Assembly: GCA_023101725.1 (NCBI GenBank)
Contig: JALJCO010003425.1
Span: forward strand, 281,001-345,000
Direction of reading: 5' to 3'
Length of the DNA stretch: 64,000 bases
From: Atherinomorus stipes
Taxonomy: Eukaryota > Chordata > Actinopteri > Atheriniformes > Atherinidae
Position 1 is the stretch's first letter. The number at the start of each line of letters is the position of its first letter. Under the pieces are notes generated by a model. The model saw nothing but the letters and a program-made list of their open reading frames with translations, searched no databases and was not told where the DNA came from. Of this stretch, positions 1 through 10,732 are shown in pieces. The translations under genes were made by a program, and so were the position numbers.

Positions 1-39
1 TACACAGATTGTGTCTCAGGAAAAAATTGGCAATTACAT

Positions 40-351
40 TGTTAGGTTAATTCTTCATAAACCCAAAAGGAATGAGAGAGACAAGAAAGAGTCAACACCA
101 AGTTAGAGTTTTAACTTGCAAGGGGAGACAGTCTCATACCATCTCCGAGGTTTTTCTGAGCCTTGCAGCTTTTTATTCACACAGGTCATGTTAGACAAAA
201 CAACTCCTTGTATGGAAACGGGTTGACAGATACAGTAGCAGAAGATAGTGGTACTTCTCCATAGCAGTAATTTTCCACTGAGAGCATGTCATACTGAAGC
301 AGATCATGCATGTCACACACTTATCATTGATAATATAGAATTATTCTAACA
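40..351 (-). repeat. 3' LTR of the LTR element
   Basis: This is the downstream LTR in element orientation, 312 bp like its partner. The AATAAA signal is at the complement of 172-177. The purine-rich minus-strand sequence directly before it (352-361) marks it as the 3' copy. Confidence 0.92.
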
Positions 352-361
352 TTTCCCTCCT
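352..361 (-). other. Polypurine tract
   Basis: The minus strand reads AGGAGGGAAA immediately before the 3' LTR. This is the usual position and composition of a plus-strand primer, and it agrees with the orientation given by the primer binding site. Confidence 0.75.
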
Positions 362-886
362 GTTTATCAATGATGAACACTGAAAACAAAACCTTCATGA
401 TCATAATGCCTCATTTCACACACAATCAATAAGTGACGGACGGCTGCAACACAAAATAAACAACCATAATAATGACAACAGAGAACAATAGCCTGACGCT
501 AACAAATCACCAAATAATATTAAACACTAAACATAATTGTATTAATGTTATTTCCGCTTTATAATGTTCTATGAGGTGCGTTCATATGCAGACACAGAAC
601 CCAGGTAAAGCACAACTGGGGTCCATCTGCATCGCCCCGATGTCATCGGTGACGTCCCATCATTAAAGCTGCAGGGGAATGTCGGCATCCTCACAGAACA
701 GCTGGAGATGCACCTCAGAGCAAAGAAAGAGAACATCATGAGTAACATAACAAGGAAATGAACAAAATACACAACATGTAAGACCCATGTGAACTTAAAC
801 ACATATTAAGGCAGGGTAAATAACTAAAATAAGATAAGAGAAATAAGATAACAGAGGACAATGAGCAGAACAGTATGTGTGCATAC

Positions 887-924
887 CTGTGTGTGTGTGT
901 GTGCGTGTGTGTGTGTGTGTGTGT
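887..924. repeat. (TG)n microsatellite
   Basis: A run of TG dinucleotides with one GC interruption, inside the LTR element. Confidence 0.95.
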
Positions 925-1773
925 TTGTAGCCAGGAACAGGTGGATAGAGTCACATTCCACCTCTGAACGCATTATTGACCAACTCTCTGAAACATGGCA
1001 ACATACAGAACGAGAACAGACAGAACAGGATGAGCACTGCTAAGATGGGAGTGCACAGCGTCAGTAGTGACTGACACCAGGAACCAACAATAAGGCTAAA
1101 GTCAGAAGGCATGTAGGCACGTATTTTAGGGTGTAAGAACCAAAACCTGTGTCTCACCCGAGCAGTGAGATTCTCACACTCATAGCTACAATTTTAAAAG
1201 AATGAGAAAGTGTAACTACACCAAACTGAGCCAGCTGTCAGTCATAGTTTAGGTACATCCTTTGTTGCAGCCCTCCTGTGTACGAGCAGTCTGACATGGA
1301 TGCTCAGCAAGGTCAGTACACACCCGGGCTCCAGGGATCAGGCAGGCCAGATGACAGAGATCACTGCAGGGGCCACAAACCCAGACCATCGCTGTGGGAC
1401 AGCTGGAACCTTCCTCAGAAGGAACATGGAGGTATACACTGTGGCATGTACCCTCTAGATGAAAGAGCTGGGTTTGCTCCCATCACATGGTGCGTTGTTG
1501 ACATCATAAGCAGCTGGCACAACAACATCACAAGTGGGTATTCCCCCCCCCCAAACACTCAGACTCAGGGGCATGATGCAGTCTGAGAGCACTCATGAAG
1601 GCCGCTGGCCTGGTGTCTAGAGAACGTGTGGACATTATACCGTTAAACTTGCGTGCCACCTGTACTGCTGTCTGATACTGTAGGTTGTCACGTTCACGAT
1701 GATGATCAACAATGTGTTGTGACCAATAATAACCCGGTGTTCCCCCATGTTGGTATGAGGTGTGAAACATAAA

Positions 1774-2697
1774 CAGTGTCGTATAAAGTACCCAAAAGCC
1801 ATACTTGAGTAAAAGTAAAAGTACCTTACTGGAAAATGACTCAAGTAACAGTGAAAGTCGTCTGCTAGAATATTACTTGAGTAAAAGTAAAAAAAAAGTA
1901 GCCAGTATTTACTGTACTTAAGTATCAAAAGTAAACAGTACAGTTATTAAAATGCAATAGGAAATTTGAGTTAAACATTTTCCTTATTTCTGAATAGTTT
2001 AGTTTTTAAGTTTTAATTTGCAAAGTGTAAAGGAGCTTCAATACCTCCTTACATAAACCAACCATATAGAAAAATACTGTACACACAAACATCCTTACAG
2101 ACCTGCATGCATGCCTACCAACATTCATACCCACGTGCATTCAATATTAAATCATTCCTAATAAACTCTTGGTGCTTGGAGGTGATGCAAACAAACAAAG
2201 AACTTGACTGGTTAAACTTAACGTGACTGCAGTGCGACAGCACATGAACTGTCCACCCAGTCGTTACTGAACCCAGAAAAACTTTTTGTTCAACCCCAAA
2301 ATAAGTTGTTTCTCAAAATGGTGAGAACTCAGTCTCACTCATCTTGGACTGAAGACCAGACCAGTGATGCTGAACAGCCGTTCACCTGCTGCTGAGGCAG
2401 GTAAAGGTGTGTTTAGCTTCAGAGACGCTGCACAAGGCTGCTACTAGTGGCTGCTAGTTCCACTACAACAAAACAAAGATTGTCATTGGCTGTTACGTTA
2501 CTTGTTATTTTGTAACGAGTAACTAAGATGCTCAGGTAAATGTAATGGAGTAAAAGTATTGATTTTTTTCCCGGAAAATGTAGTGAAGTAAAAGTAAAAG
2601 TCATCAGAAATAGAAGTAATAAAGTACAGTACAAATATGAAAAATACTACTTAAGTAAAGTAATGAAGTATTTTTACTTCATTACTATACAACACTG
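1774..2697. mobile_element. hAT-type MITE with perfect 8-bp TSD
   Basis: The ends are CAGTGTCGTATAAAGTA and, inverted, CAGTGTTGTATAGTAATG. The flanking 8-mers are identical (AACATAAA at 1766-1773 and 2698-2705). The subterminal parts are rich in AGTAAAAGTA motifs on both sides. No transposase frame is visible, so this is a non-autonomous hAT element of 924 bp inside the LTR element. Confidence 0.88.
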
Positions 2698-2705
2698 AAC
2701 ATAAA

Positions 2706-5035
2706 TAAATCATAAATCAGCAGCATAACAGAGCACAAACCGAAACAACATTCAAAATATCATCCAATTTAAGTGGAAATTCAAAGAGACACTATACAAA
2801 AATAATGTAGGAAAAGAAGATCAATGACCCGGTGCGTCATACATGTACATATGTTGATACCGTTATATCATTTTGTAAAGTCACCGTATGAACTGTGAAC
2901 AAGCGTGCACTCTTAACACGGATTTTAGATTTACTTAAACCATTTGATCAAAACGTATTAAAATAAATAAGTTGGAGGTTATTACTAAGAAATATGAGTG
3001 CAAAGTGAATGTGTGAATGATTTTAAGTTTGATTCACACAAATTTCTAAGTTTTGGTCATGACCATGCAAAATGCAAATAGGGAACAGGTTTCCCACAAT
3101 GCAGTTCACGTCCTTTAACAACAAATCAGAGATACTTCACAAATGAAGACTTCATACGCAGGGTTGGTGGTGTCATGTGACTGAGATGAATTTGAGATGA
3201 TGACACGAACTAGAAAAAATGGTTTGTGTGAAGCATGTCATCTAAATTATGTGAAATAAATCAGCTACAGTTTCCTCCTCCACTTCATCAACTTTTAACT
3301 TTGTAACATTCATCCTTCTGTTTTTCTCGGCTGTTCAGCCGTGTAAGTAACATGTAAACAATCTTCTGTAATGTTTAAAAGGGTAAAAGAAAGGGAAGCC
3401 AGAATAATATAAACTATGCACCACTCACACTGTGGGGATGATCCAGGTTCCTGGTGCCAGCCTCTGTCTGGAGGCGGAGCCACGACGTCACTCTCTGAGC
3501 GTGGTACCATGATGTTGTACTGGGTATCAGGTTACCGGTCTTTCTCCCAGCACCTCACAGAGCCACGACGTCACTCTCTGAGCGTGGTACCATGATGTTG
3601 TACTGGGTATCAGGTTACCGGTCTTTCTCCCAGCACCTCACAGAGCCACGACGTCACTCTCTGAGCGTGGTACCATGATGTTGTACTGGGTATCAGGTTA
3701 CCGGTCTTTCTCCCAGCACCTCACAGAGCCACGACGTCACTCTCTGAGCGTGGTACCATGATGTTGTACTGGGTATCAGGTTACCGGTCTTTCTCCTAGC
3801 ACCTCACAGAGCCACGACGTCACTCTCTGAGCGTGGTACCATGATGTTGTACTGGGTATCAGGTTACCGGTCTTTCTCCTAGCACCTCACAGAGCAATTT
3901 AGGTCTTTGTTTGATGCCAAAGTCTTCTGTGACTCCCGGACGGAATCCTCTATTAGTACAATCCCCCCGGGCTGGTCACTACTGGGAGGTGTGAGAGCCA
4001 CCGGTAACCTGCAGCAGTGTGTGAGGAGGAATCCACGTCGACCCCCCAGCAATCTGCACAGCTGAGAGGCAAGCAGCACTGGACACGGCCCCTCCCACCT
4101 TTGTGTGGGTGTGGTTTCCTCTGAAGACCTTAACCAGCATTCAGTCTCCATGTTCCACCTCCAACCTGTAGGATGACACGAGTGGAAGATTCTCCCAAAG
4201 TGAAAACACTTCTGTCAGTTAGTCAGTCACCATCACTCTATGGAGTAATACATGATTCATTCTGTAAGTAACAGGAGATACATATATGTAAGCATCCACA
4301 AGAAGTCCACTAATTCCCTTGTTCTCAATGTCTCATCAGGATGAGAAACAAACTTTATACTGGAACATTTACAAAACCAAAATATCTAAAGTATTATATA
4401 ATGTTATACCTAAAGAAATAAAGAAGTATGATGACATAAAAGGACATCAAGTAAAACATATACAAAAAAAAAAAAGAGTAGTTATAGGCCGATAAAACCT
4501 GGATAAAACCTGGAAGACCTAGTATATGAGACACCTCTTCATTAGACTAAAACATCACCTTTAGACCTTTAGATCCTCCTTCAGCTCAGTTCACTTCCTG
4601 ATTTAAAACAAGTAAATGATGCCAAACTAATCTGCACAATCAGGCAGGTCTGGATGTCCTGTCAGCAGGACATATTCCAGCTGAAATCCAAACTCAGCAT
4701 AGCAAAAGAACAAAGAAAAAGTCTCGTCTGCGAGCAGAGCATCACACAGAAAGTCAGACCTGTGTCCGGGTGGAAGTGTTTACTGTTAGAGGAAATACTG
4801 GTTAATTGACCCTATTGGACACATGCATCTGTGGGTACCGAACAAATATATTTGGCTTCATATTTAGTTAATCCAACAAAAAATCTATGAAAATCCATGC
4901 AGAGTCCATGCAAATCTATAAAGACCTACAGTATGCAAACATAAAACAATATGATGAGTAAGGAAATCCCAGATTTCAGTCGTGAGGGCTGTTCTGAGAA
5001 AAACATTATCAACAAAAAAGGTTTGCAAGGATATC
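2706..5035. other. LTR-element interior, no gene seen
   Basis: A/T-rich non-coding sequence on both sides of the 83-bp array. A 90-codon minus frame at 3879-4151 overlaps the end of the array and matches no family I know. Confidence 0.6.
3481..3895. repeat. 83-bp tandem repeat, five copies
   Basis: Five head-to-tail 83-bp units start at 3481, 3564, 3647, 3730 and 3813. They are almost identical; the last two share a CTCCT variant of CTCCC. Each holds a CACGACGTCA site and a GGTTACC palindrome. No coding potential is apparent. Confidence 0.95.
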
Positions 5036-5107
5036 AAATCAAATCAAATCAAGTTTATTTATATAGCCCTTTACAGTACCCATTGGACACACAAAGTGCT
5101 TTACAGG
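5036..5107 (-). repeat. L2-like LINE 3' tail
   Basis: Read on the minus strand this is a typical fish LINE terminus: GTAAAGCACTTTGTG, then GGGCTATATAAATAAACTTG, ending in TTTGA repeats. It is a short, 5'-truncated fragment. Confidence 0.6.
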
Positions 5108-5671
5108 AGGGGTAACAGAAAAACATTGGGACAGGTGGGGGAGGGGAGAAAAAAGGAAACCACTGTCCCGCCCTCTGCAGAGGACGTGATAATGGGTTAA
5201 AAAAAACACCCTCAGTACAATTAAGCACGTATACAGACAATCACAATATCATGACACATGTGGTAGGGAGGAGGAGGGGTCCAGAGCCCAGTCAGAGAGG
5301 AGACGCTGCCAACAACAGGGGGCGCATCTTTCCAAACCTCTACCGATTTCTGGTGGGAGGAAGTTGAAGGACCAGCAGTGCAGTGGACATGTGTGTGTCA
5401 GTATCGTGTGATGTGTGTGCGTGAGCGAGAGACAGAGCACACACACAAAGTCTGTAGGTGATAAGAACAGCCTTGCCAGAGTGTCTACTGCTCCCGTGGA
5501 GGGAGGGGGGGGGTTGCAGAGCTTCACTTCGGCAGTTTCTCCAAGGACATTGGGGAGTAGATTAGATAAGTAGGATTGTTTGGGTCAGGCTGACATCTGT
5601 TTTCTTGCCTGCCTTCAAGTCCCAGCGGTCTCCAATGGCGATTCCAAACAGCCAAATCTTGGTCATTTCCA

Positions 5672-6172
5672 TCAATTGCCGGTCGTCAATTTCTCCAAGG
5701 TTGCATCAATCTTGCGCAGCAAGTTCAGAATCTCCTCTTGCTTGTCACTCTTAGTCAGAGTGGCTACAAGTTTTTGAATCTGCTCACAGATCGCATTAGT
5801 CTGAGTGTTGGCGACACGGCAAACAGCCTCCGGCAGCTTGCCAACCGCTGCCATCAGCTTATAATATTTCAGATAAACCAGGTAGATGCATGCTCCAATC
5901 AGCAGGAACCCGATTATCATAAATCCAAAAATGTATACGTCCTCGACGTCTTCCACAGAAAGCACGGACAGGCACATAATCCTCCACTTTCCCCATGAGT
6001 CCATTACATACCCGGCCGGGTGCGTTTCTGCAGGGCAAGAAGGCTGTCCCGAGCCTTGTCTTTGGGTGGAAAAAATTTTATCCAATGCGTTGAGAGACCA
6101 GCCGACCAGATCCATGATTTCCAAGAAGTTTGGGAGAAAACACAGACAGAAGCTCTGAGAGAGACAAGACAA
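5672..6172 (-). CDS. Small single-pass membrane protein carried by LTR element
   Basis: This is an open frame of 166 codons that I do not recognise. A second methionine at residue 20 (codon 6113-6115) gives a 147-residue alternative; I cannot tell which start is used. Residues about 75-105 hold a strong hydrophobic segment (FGFMIIGFLLIGACIYLVYL), followed by a basic KYYK patch. The C-terminal third is hydrophilic and looks helical (EQIQKLVATLTK, EEILNLLRKIDATLEKL), with leucines spaced as in a short coiled coil. No Env, protease or zinc-finger motif is visible. It is the only long, plausible frame in an element whose gag is broken, with its long axis in the element's transcription direction. 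It could be an accessory or envelope-derived product, a captured host fragment, or a chance frame. Confidence 0.45.
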   Translation of the reverse strand: MSCLSQSFCLCFLPNFLEIMDLVGWSLNALDKIFSTQRQGSGQPSCPAETHPAGYVMDSWGKWRIMCLSVLSVEDVEDVYIFGFMIIGFLLIGACIYLVYLKYYKLMAAVGKLPEAVCRVANTQTNAICEQIQKLVATLTKSDKQEEILNLLRKIDATLEKLTTGN

Positions 6173-7869
6173 AGATTGCAGGGAAAGCAGGGAGACGGGA
6201 GCAGAGGGATAGAGAACTTATGCTGTATGAATATTTCTCAGTTATGTTCTAAGATGAAAGCTGGTGTAACTATAGCTGGAAATGTTTTTAGCTGTTCTGA
6301 ACATACAGTAGCTCCACTAAGCAGCTGCTTCTCTCCCAGTCTGTGAGGAGCTGAGCTGCATGTCTGATAAGACTGTTATCTATCACCTGGAGCGTTTGTG
6401 TGCATCAGGCTCACGTAGCAGCCATGAAACCATGTTAGAAGTTATTTGTATGTGTGAATGAAATGCAACAACATGAAACAAGAAACGAATGTCCCTTCTA
6501 TTTGCTACAGTAAATGCACATGTTGAAGTAGTTGACTGTGCAACCAGTTAGCTAACCAGGCCAAAACAAAAATGTTTGTTTGGATCGGATGACCATGGGC
6601 AGCTGTTATCACAGCAAATTCCACCGAATAAGAGGAACAAACATCACTAGTTAAGTGTACTTTAAGCTGAATGAATATATCATCACACAAAACGCACAGC
6701 CTGGAAGTTTAACTCTCCAAGAACTGGCACCATCGAATTATTTGTATGCCTCCCTCATACAGAGCAGCTCTTCTCTAAAAAACAGATGTAAAAGTTTAGA
6801 ACTGTATACAACGTATACATCCAGACCCAGTTTCTGCTTTCTAGATCTCTCATCATGCCCTAAACAACGTGCAGTTGTCCTCAGCTACACGTCTAAAACT
6901 GTATCTACTGTCTGATTTCTCTGTGCTGATAGAGAATGTCGTCTTAACAGATGCTTATGAGGCATAAACACAAACACTGGGAAACTAAACTGAAAATGGA
7001 GATGAGGTTAGCAATGCTGCTCAAAGTAATGAAACCAAAAACAGACAAAAACCTAAACCAAATGTGAAAACCAACATAAACCTTAACTGGATTCCTATGA
7101 AACAAAAAGGCACAAACTAAAAACTGTAACCAAAACCCATCTATAACAAAACAAGGCCTAGCTACCCCAACGCCAACACAAATCCAGTGTAAGACACAAC
7201 AACTGAAGTCACCGAAACCCACAAACAAAACAAACTGAGGACAGACAGATACGAGGCCAAACAGCTGTACCAGGCCTTGTAGAGACACGGACGTTTCTAA
7301 TAAAAACTACAAAGCCAGACTGTGGCCAGACTTATATCAGGACGTCAGGACGACTCCTGACCTGGCCCACAGTAGCTTTCTATTTTATATTTGTGTGGCT
7401 GTAGCAACTTCATAGAGATTAAAGTTACCCTCCTGTAGTCAGTCTGAGCACTGACACATAGTCCAGTCATCCACTCTCTGCACCTCCTGGATTTCAGTAC
7501 CCAAAACCTGCCAGCATGTGCATGAGGGTTTGGCTAGTGAACTCACACCCCTCTGTTTTTGTTTGAATGCAAACTGTTTAGTTGAGGTTAATCATCATTC
7601 CATTATTACTACAGGAAATCAAATAAGTCGTTTCTACTGCTAACTGCTAATGTTGTGCACTGATGACTGGTTATCAGTAGTAACTTAAACTAAGTCCTCA
7701 ACAGTTGTGATTGTCGACACAACTTAACTTGTCTAGTTGCAGCATGTGCAAAAACTAGAATGGTCTGGCCGATCACACCTTCCCTGGAATCTGGATCCAT
7801 GATCCATACTTTGGCAATCAGATTGTTTCTCCCATGTACCAATAATGTTATTTCTGGTATTTCTTCCGC
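6173..7869. other. LTR-element interior, no gene seen
   Basis: This holds the place where pol would be expected, but no polymerase, RNase H or integrase motif appears in any frame. A minus frame at 6944-7288 is low in complexity and hydrophobic only because the plus strand is A/C-rich. Confidence 0.6.
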
Positions 7870-8100
7870 ATCCGCACATAACTCAAACAGGAATAGAACC
7901 TCCTACTCCTTCTTCTTTTCTTTCCTTTCTCTGTCTAGTCAGACGTTATGTCTGACTTAAGGCCTGAAACCCCAAAGCAGCACATTCTTTAGCTGTTGCC
8001 TGAAAGCTCCATCTTCCTCGTTATCATCCTCCAAACCACTGTTCTCAGCAAACACTTTTTACATTCGTTCTCTAAACTCCATAACAGACTCCCCATCCCA
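7870..8100 (-). pseudogene. Gag-like capsid remnant with stops
   Basis: The minus-strand frame starting near 8100 contains GESVMEFRERM, then KVFAENSG, an acidic stretch, and FRQQLKNVLLWGFRP followed by a basic tail. This spacing resembles the C-terminal capsid region of retroviral and retrotransposon Gag, where an E.V.EF...R..K.F motif precedes F...L..G..P. In-frame stops lie at about 8060, 7958 and 7940, so no working Gag can come from this copy. I found no protease, reverse transcriptase or integrase downstream. The family call rests on motif spacing only. Confidence 0.5.
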
Positions 8101-8820
8101 TTGTTTGGTCTGACTGATAGCAGACCAAACCAACAGGACACAGCTGTGCTAAGGTCTGCGCTATCATGTGCAACAGGTTGGGGTGGGGGTGTCCGTGGTT
8201 ACGGGTAACACTTTCTGGGGAGACAATAATTAATAACAAAACCTGGTGCACTGTCCCACATCCAGAGTCATGTGGACTCCATTATTTTTCCATTTCTGAA
8301 GGAACCTCACTGACTCTGGATGTGTCACAGCCATGTATTCAGCATCTGCAGAACACACAGACACTACTTTACTGCGATTGCTCCCCATGTTTTGAAGTTT
8401 TGAAGGTTGTGACTTCGTCAAAAGGAAATTTCTCCAGCGGACCCTTTCCTCCTTCCCTTCACGTCAAGCTTCTAGGCCAAACTTATTGTTTGGTCCGGAC
8501 CTGAACTCGGGGTTCTATCCCGGGAATGTGAGGAAGGTTTTAGATCCTGATCAGAAGTCACCTAAAGCCTTAATGATTTCAGTAAAGGATTCACACACAG
8601 TCCAGACTTTACGTTGGCACCGGTAGGTTTCGGGTCTGGACGGTGTCAGTAATCCTCCAAAATCCTTTCACTCTTTCCACACACACACTCTTCACATCCA
8701 CACCTTGAAACCAGACTAGTCATTACTGAATTATAATTAATTTAAATTGTTCCTTTTCAGTATAAAGTACTACAGGAACTATTACAATTTAGAGTTTTAC
8801 CAAAAGAAGCTTCATGACTA

Positions 8821-9056
8821 TGGGACCCAGTCCCATCAGGACCCAGTCCTGCTTACAGGCCTGTGAGGAACTTACTCTACAAATGGGACCCAGTCCCACC
8901 AGGGCCCAGCCCTGTCTCACACCCTGAGGAGGTTCTGAACCGTTTCAATAATGGGACCCAGTCCCACCAGGACCCAGTCCTGTCAATTGGTCCCAGCCAG
9001 GCCTGTGAGGAACTTACTCTACAAATGGGACCCAGTCCCACCAGGGCCCAGCCCTG
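8821..9056 (-). repeat. Hairpin-bearing leader repeats, four copies
   Basis: Four 31-bp units lie at 8821-8851, 8884-8914, 8952-8982 and 9026-9056. Each holds two adjacent perfect inverted repeats: TGGGAC/GTCCCA around CCA, and CAGGRC/GYCCTG around CCA. Units 1 and 3 have the A-T version of the second stem, units 2 and 4 the G-C version, so both arms change together. Units 1-2 and 3-4 look like one larger duplication. The block lies about 320-570 bases downstream of the primer site in element orientation, where retroelement RNAs often carry packaging or dimerisation structures. That function is inferred. Confidence 0.7.
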
Positions 9057-9373
9057 TCTCACACCCTGGCGACCATCCGGATCTTCTGTTATCCAAAAAA
9101 CAGGAACGTACGTGTCTTTTTTTCTTTTAAGAAAAACAATGACTTTTGTAATTACACCTGTAGGGACCAATGTCCCTCCACTCTGCACTTGGTGGTCTCA
9201 CCCCTTTGGTTCTTTGGATGCCGTCAAGCAGGACCAAACTCGGGGCGGCAGACCCAATCCCGGCCAGTACAGAATTCACTGGACTGGACTCTTATCAGCA
9301 GGTCCAACCTGCTGGCTGTGCACAGACTACGGAGTTGTTCTGCCGTTCCCGAGTCAGCTCCACTGTGTTGGCA

Positions 9374-9390
9374 TCCGGCTCGAAGGACCA
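9374..9390 (-). other. Primer binding site, tRNA-Tyr
   Basis: Three bases inside the 5' LTR the minus strand reads TGGTCCTTCGAGCCGGA. This is complementary to the 3' end of eukaryotic tRNA-Tyr including CCA (recalled family knowledge: the acceptor arm begins CCTTCGA and ends TCGAAGGA). The match is 17 consecutive bases. Confidence 0.85.
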
Positions 9391-9393
9391 AAA

Positions 9394-9705
9394 TGTTAGG
9401 TTAATTCTTTATAAACCCAAAAGGAATGAGAGAGACAAGAAAGAGTCAACACCAAGTTAGAGTTTTAACTTGCAAGGGGAGACAGTCTCATACCATCTCC
9501 GAGGTTTTTCTGAGCCTTGCAGCTTTTTATTCACACAGGTCATGTTAGACAAAACAACTCCTTGTATGGAAACGGGTTGACAGATACAGTAGCAGAAGAT
9601 AGTGGTACTTCTCCATAGCAGTAATTTTCCACTGAGAGCATGTCACACTGAAGCAGATCATGCATGTCACACACTTATCATTGATAATATAGAATTATTC
9701 TAACA
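9394..9705 (-). repeat. 5' LTR of the LTR element
   Basis: This is the upstream LTR in element orientation. It is bounded by the 6-bp inverted ends TGTTAG and CTAACA. On the minus strand an AATAAA polyadenylation signal (complement of 9526-9531) lies near the middle, as expected for an LTR R region. It matches 40-351 except at two positions. Confidence 0.92.
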
Positions 9706-9939
9706 ACATCACAAGAGGTCATGCAGGCATGACGGTCAAGACATAGTAGCACTGCTATAGAAATTGATAAATTTGTTACGAGGGAGATGTCCCAGTTGAA
9801 ATACATGTGAAGTTACATGTTGCAAAGTACTGGTCGAAGTAATGAAGGAGATGATACGCAGCATCACTCCTGCCATTGATATTCACACAGGAAGTACATT
9901 TCACAAGGAGAAATAAGAGGAAAAAGGAGAGGAGAAGGA
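9706..9939. other. Flank of the LTR element
   Basis: Sequence outside the element, beginning with its ACAT target duplication. No feature seen. Confidence 0.6.
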
Positions 9940-10079
9940 AAAAAAGAGAGTAGTTTATTCTTAAAATCTTTTTTCTCCCTTTTGCACCCCGCTGTGATGC
10001 TCATACTGTAATGTTTTATGTAAAGCACTTTGAATTGTCCTGTACATGAAATGTGCTATACAAATGAACTTGCCTTGCC
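9940..10079 (+). repeat. L2-like LINE 3' tail
   Basis: It contains TGTAAAGCACTTTGAATTG, then GTGCTATACAAATGAACTTG and a CCTTG tail. The same sequence recurs at 57830-57937. This is the terminal part of a 5'-truncated LINE copy. Confidence 0.75.
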
Positions 10080-10394
10080 TAAACCACTCGTACAAACCAT
10101 TCAAGAAAGAATTTATTCATACGAATGCTTCTTGCATGAGGCCCAATGAGCCCAGCTAAGTTTTTAAACCTGGATGTCTGAAGCCTACTTCTGTGCTGTA
10201 GGCCGCTGGATTTAAAAAGTGTCTGCATCTGGTGGAAGTTTAATCTCCACTGGAAGATAAATGCTGCTGATCCATGCTTAGTCTGGACTCTGCTCTGGAC
10301 CCTAGTCTGAGCTCTGATCTGGACCATTTCACCTGAGTCCTTGGATCTCAGAGTCCTGCATGTCTACTTTCTCTGAACATGTCACATATGGATT

Positions 10395-10570
10395 CTGTAT
10401 TTGTTGATGGTCAGCAGGGATTTATAATCTACTCTGACTGGAAACCAGTGTAAAGACTTTTAAAACCGGTGTGATGTGTTCAGACGGTTTAGTCCTGGTT
10501 TAACTCCAGCAGCATCTGGAGGGGCTGCAGCTGTTTGATGGTCTGACTGGGAAGTCCACTTAAAGGTGCC
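10395..10570. repeat. Interspersed repeat, LINE-associated type
   Basis: The phrase GGAAACCAGTGTAAAGACTT and the following GTGATGTGTTC resemble 52880-52925, next to an L2 LINE. I take it as a fragment of the same kind of repeat. Confidence 0.4.
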
Positions 10571-10732
10571 ATGACGTCAAATTTCACTTTTCTGGGGTTT
10601 TGGGTGTATAATATGATCTGTTGTGCACTGATGAGGCCATGTGAATGTCCAGAGAGTGAGAATCAAAGTTCCTGTTTATGGTCTGTCAGCTTTGTCTCTC
10701 TGCTCAGAAACGGTTGAATCAGACAGCAGCTG

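Larger units (their letters stand above)
352..1765. other. LTR-element interior, no gene seen
   Basis: Apart from the TG microsatellite I see only short shadow frames. Nothing resembles pol or env. Confidence 0.6.
40..9705 (-). mobile_element. Non-autonomous LTR retroelement, tRNA-Tyr primed
   Basis: Two direct 312-bp repeats (40-351 and 9394-9705) begin TGTTAG and end CTAACA and are flanked by the same 4 bases, ACAT (36-39 and 9706-9709). The primer site lies inside the 9394-9705 LTR and the polypurine tract beside the 40-351 LTR, so the element reads on the minus strand. The LTRs differ at only two positions, both C/T changes, so the insertion is young. Inside, I see a gag-like stretch with stop codons and no reverse transcriptase, RNase H or integrase in any frame. 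It must therefore have moved using enzymes supplied in trans. It carries a 166-codon membrane-protein frame, a nested hAT MITE and an 83-bp tandem repeat. It may be an endogenous-retrovirus derivative or a large retrotransposon derivative; without pol I cannot place it. Confidence 0.9.

Noticed and set aside
6944..7288. 114-codon hydrophobic minus frame in the LTR element
   Set aside because: The hydrophobic character comes from A/C-rich plus-strand sequence; there is no motif.
8863..9399. 178-codon plus frame next to the 5' LTR
   Set aside because: It is antisense to the element and repeats the hairpin leader units.
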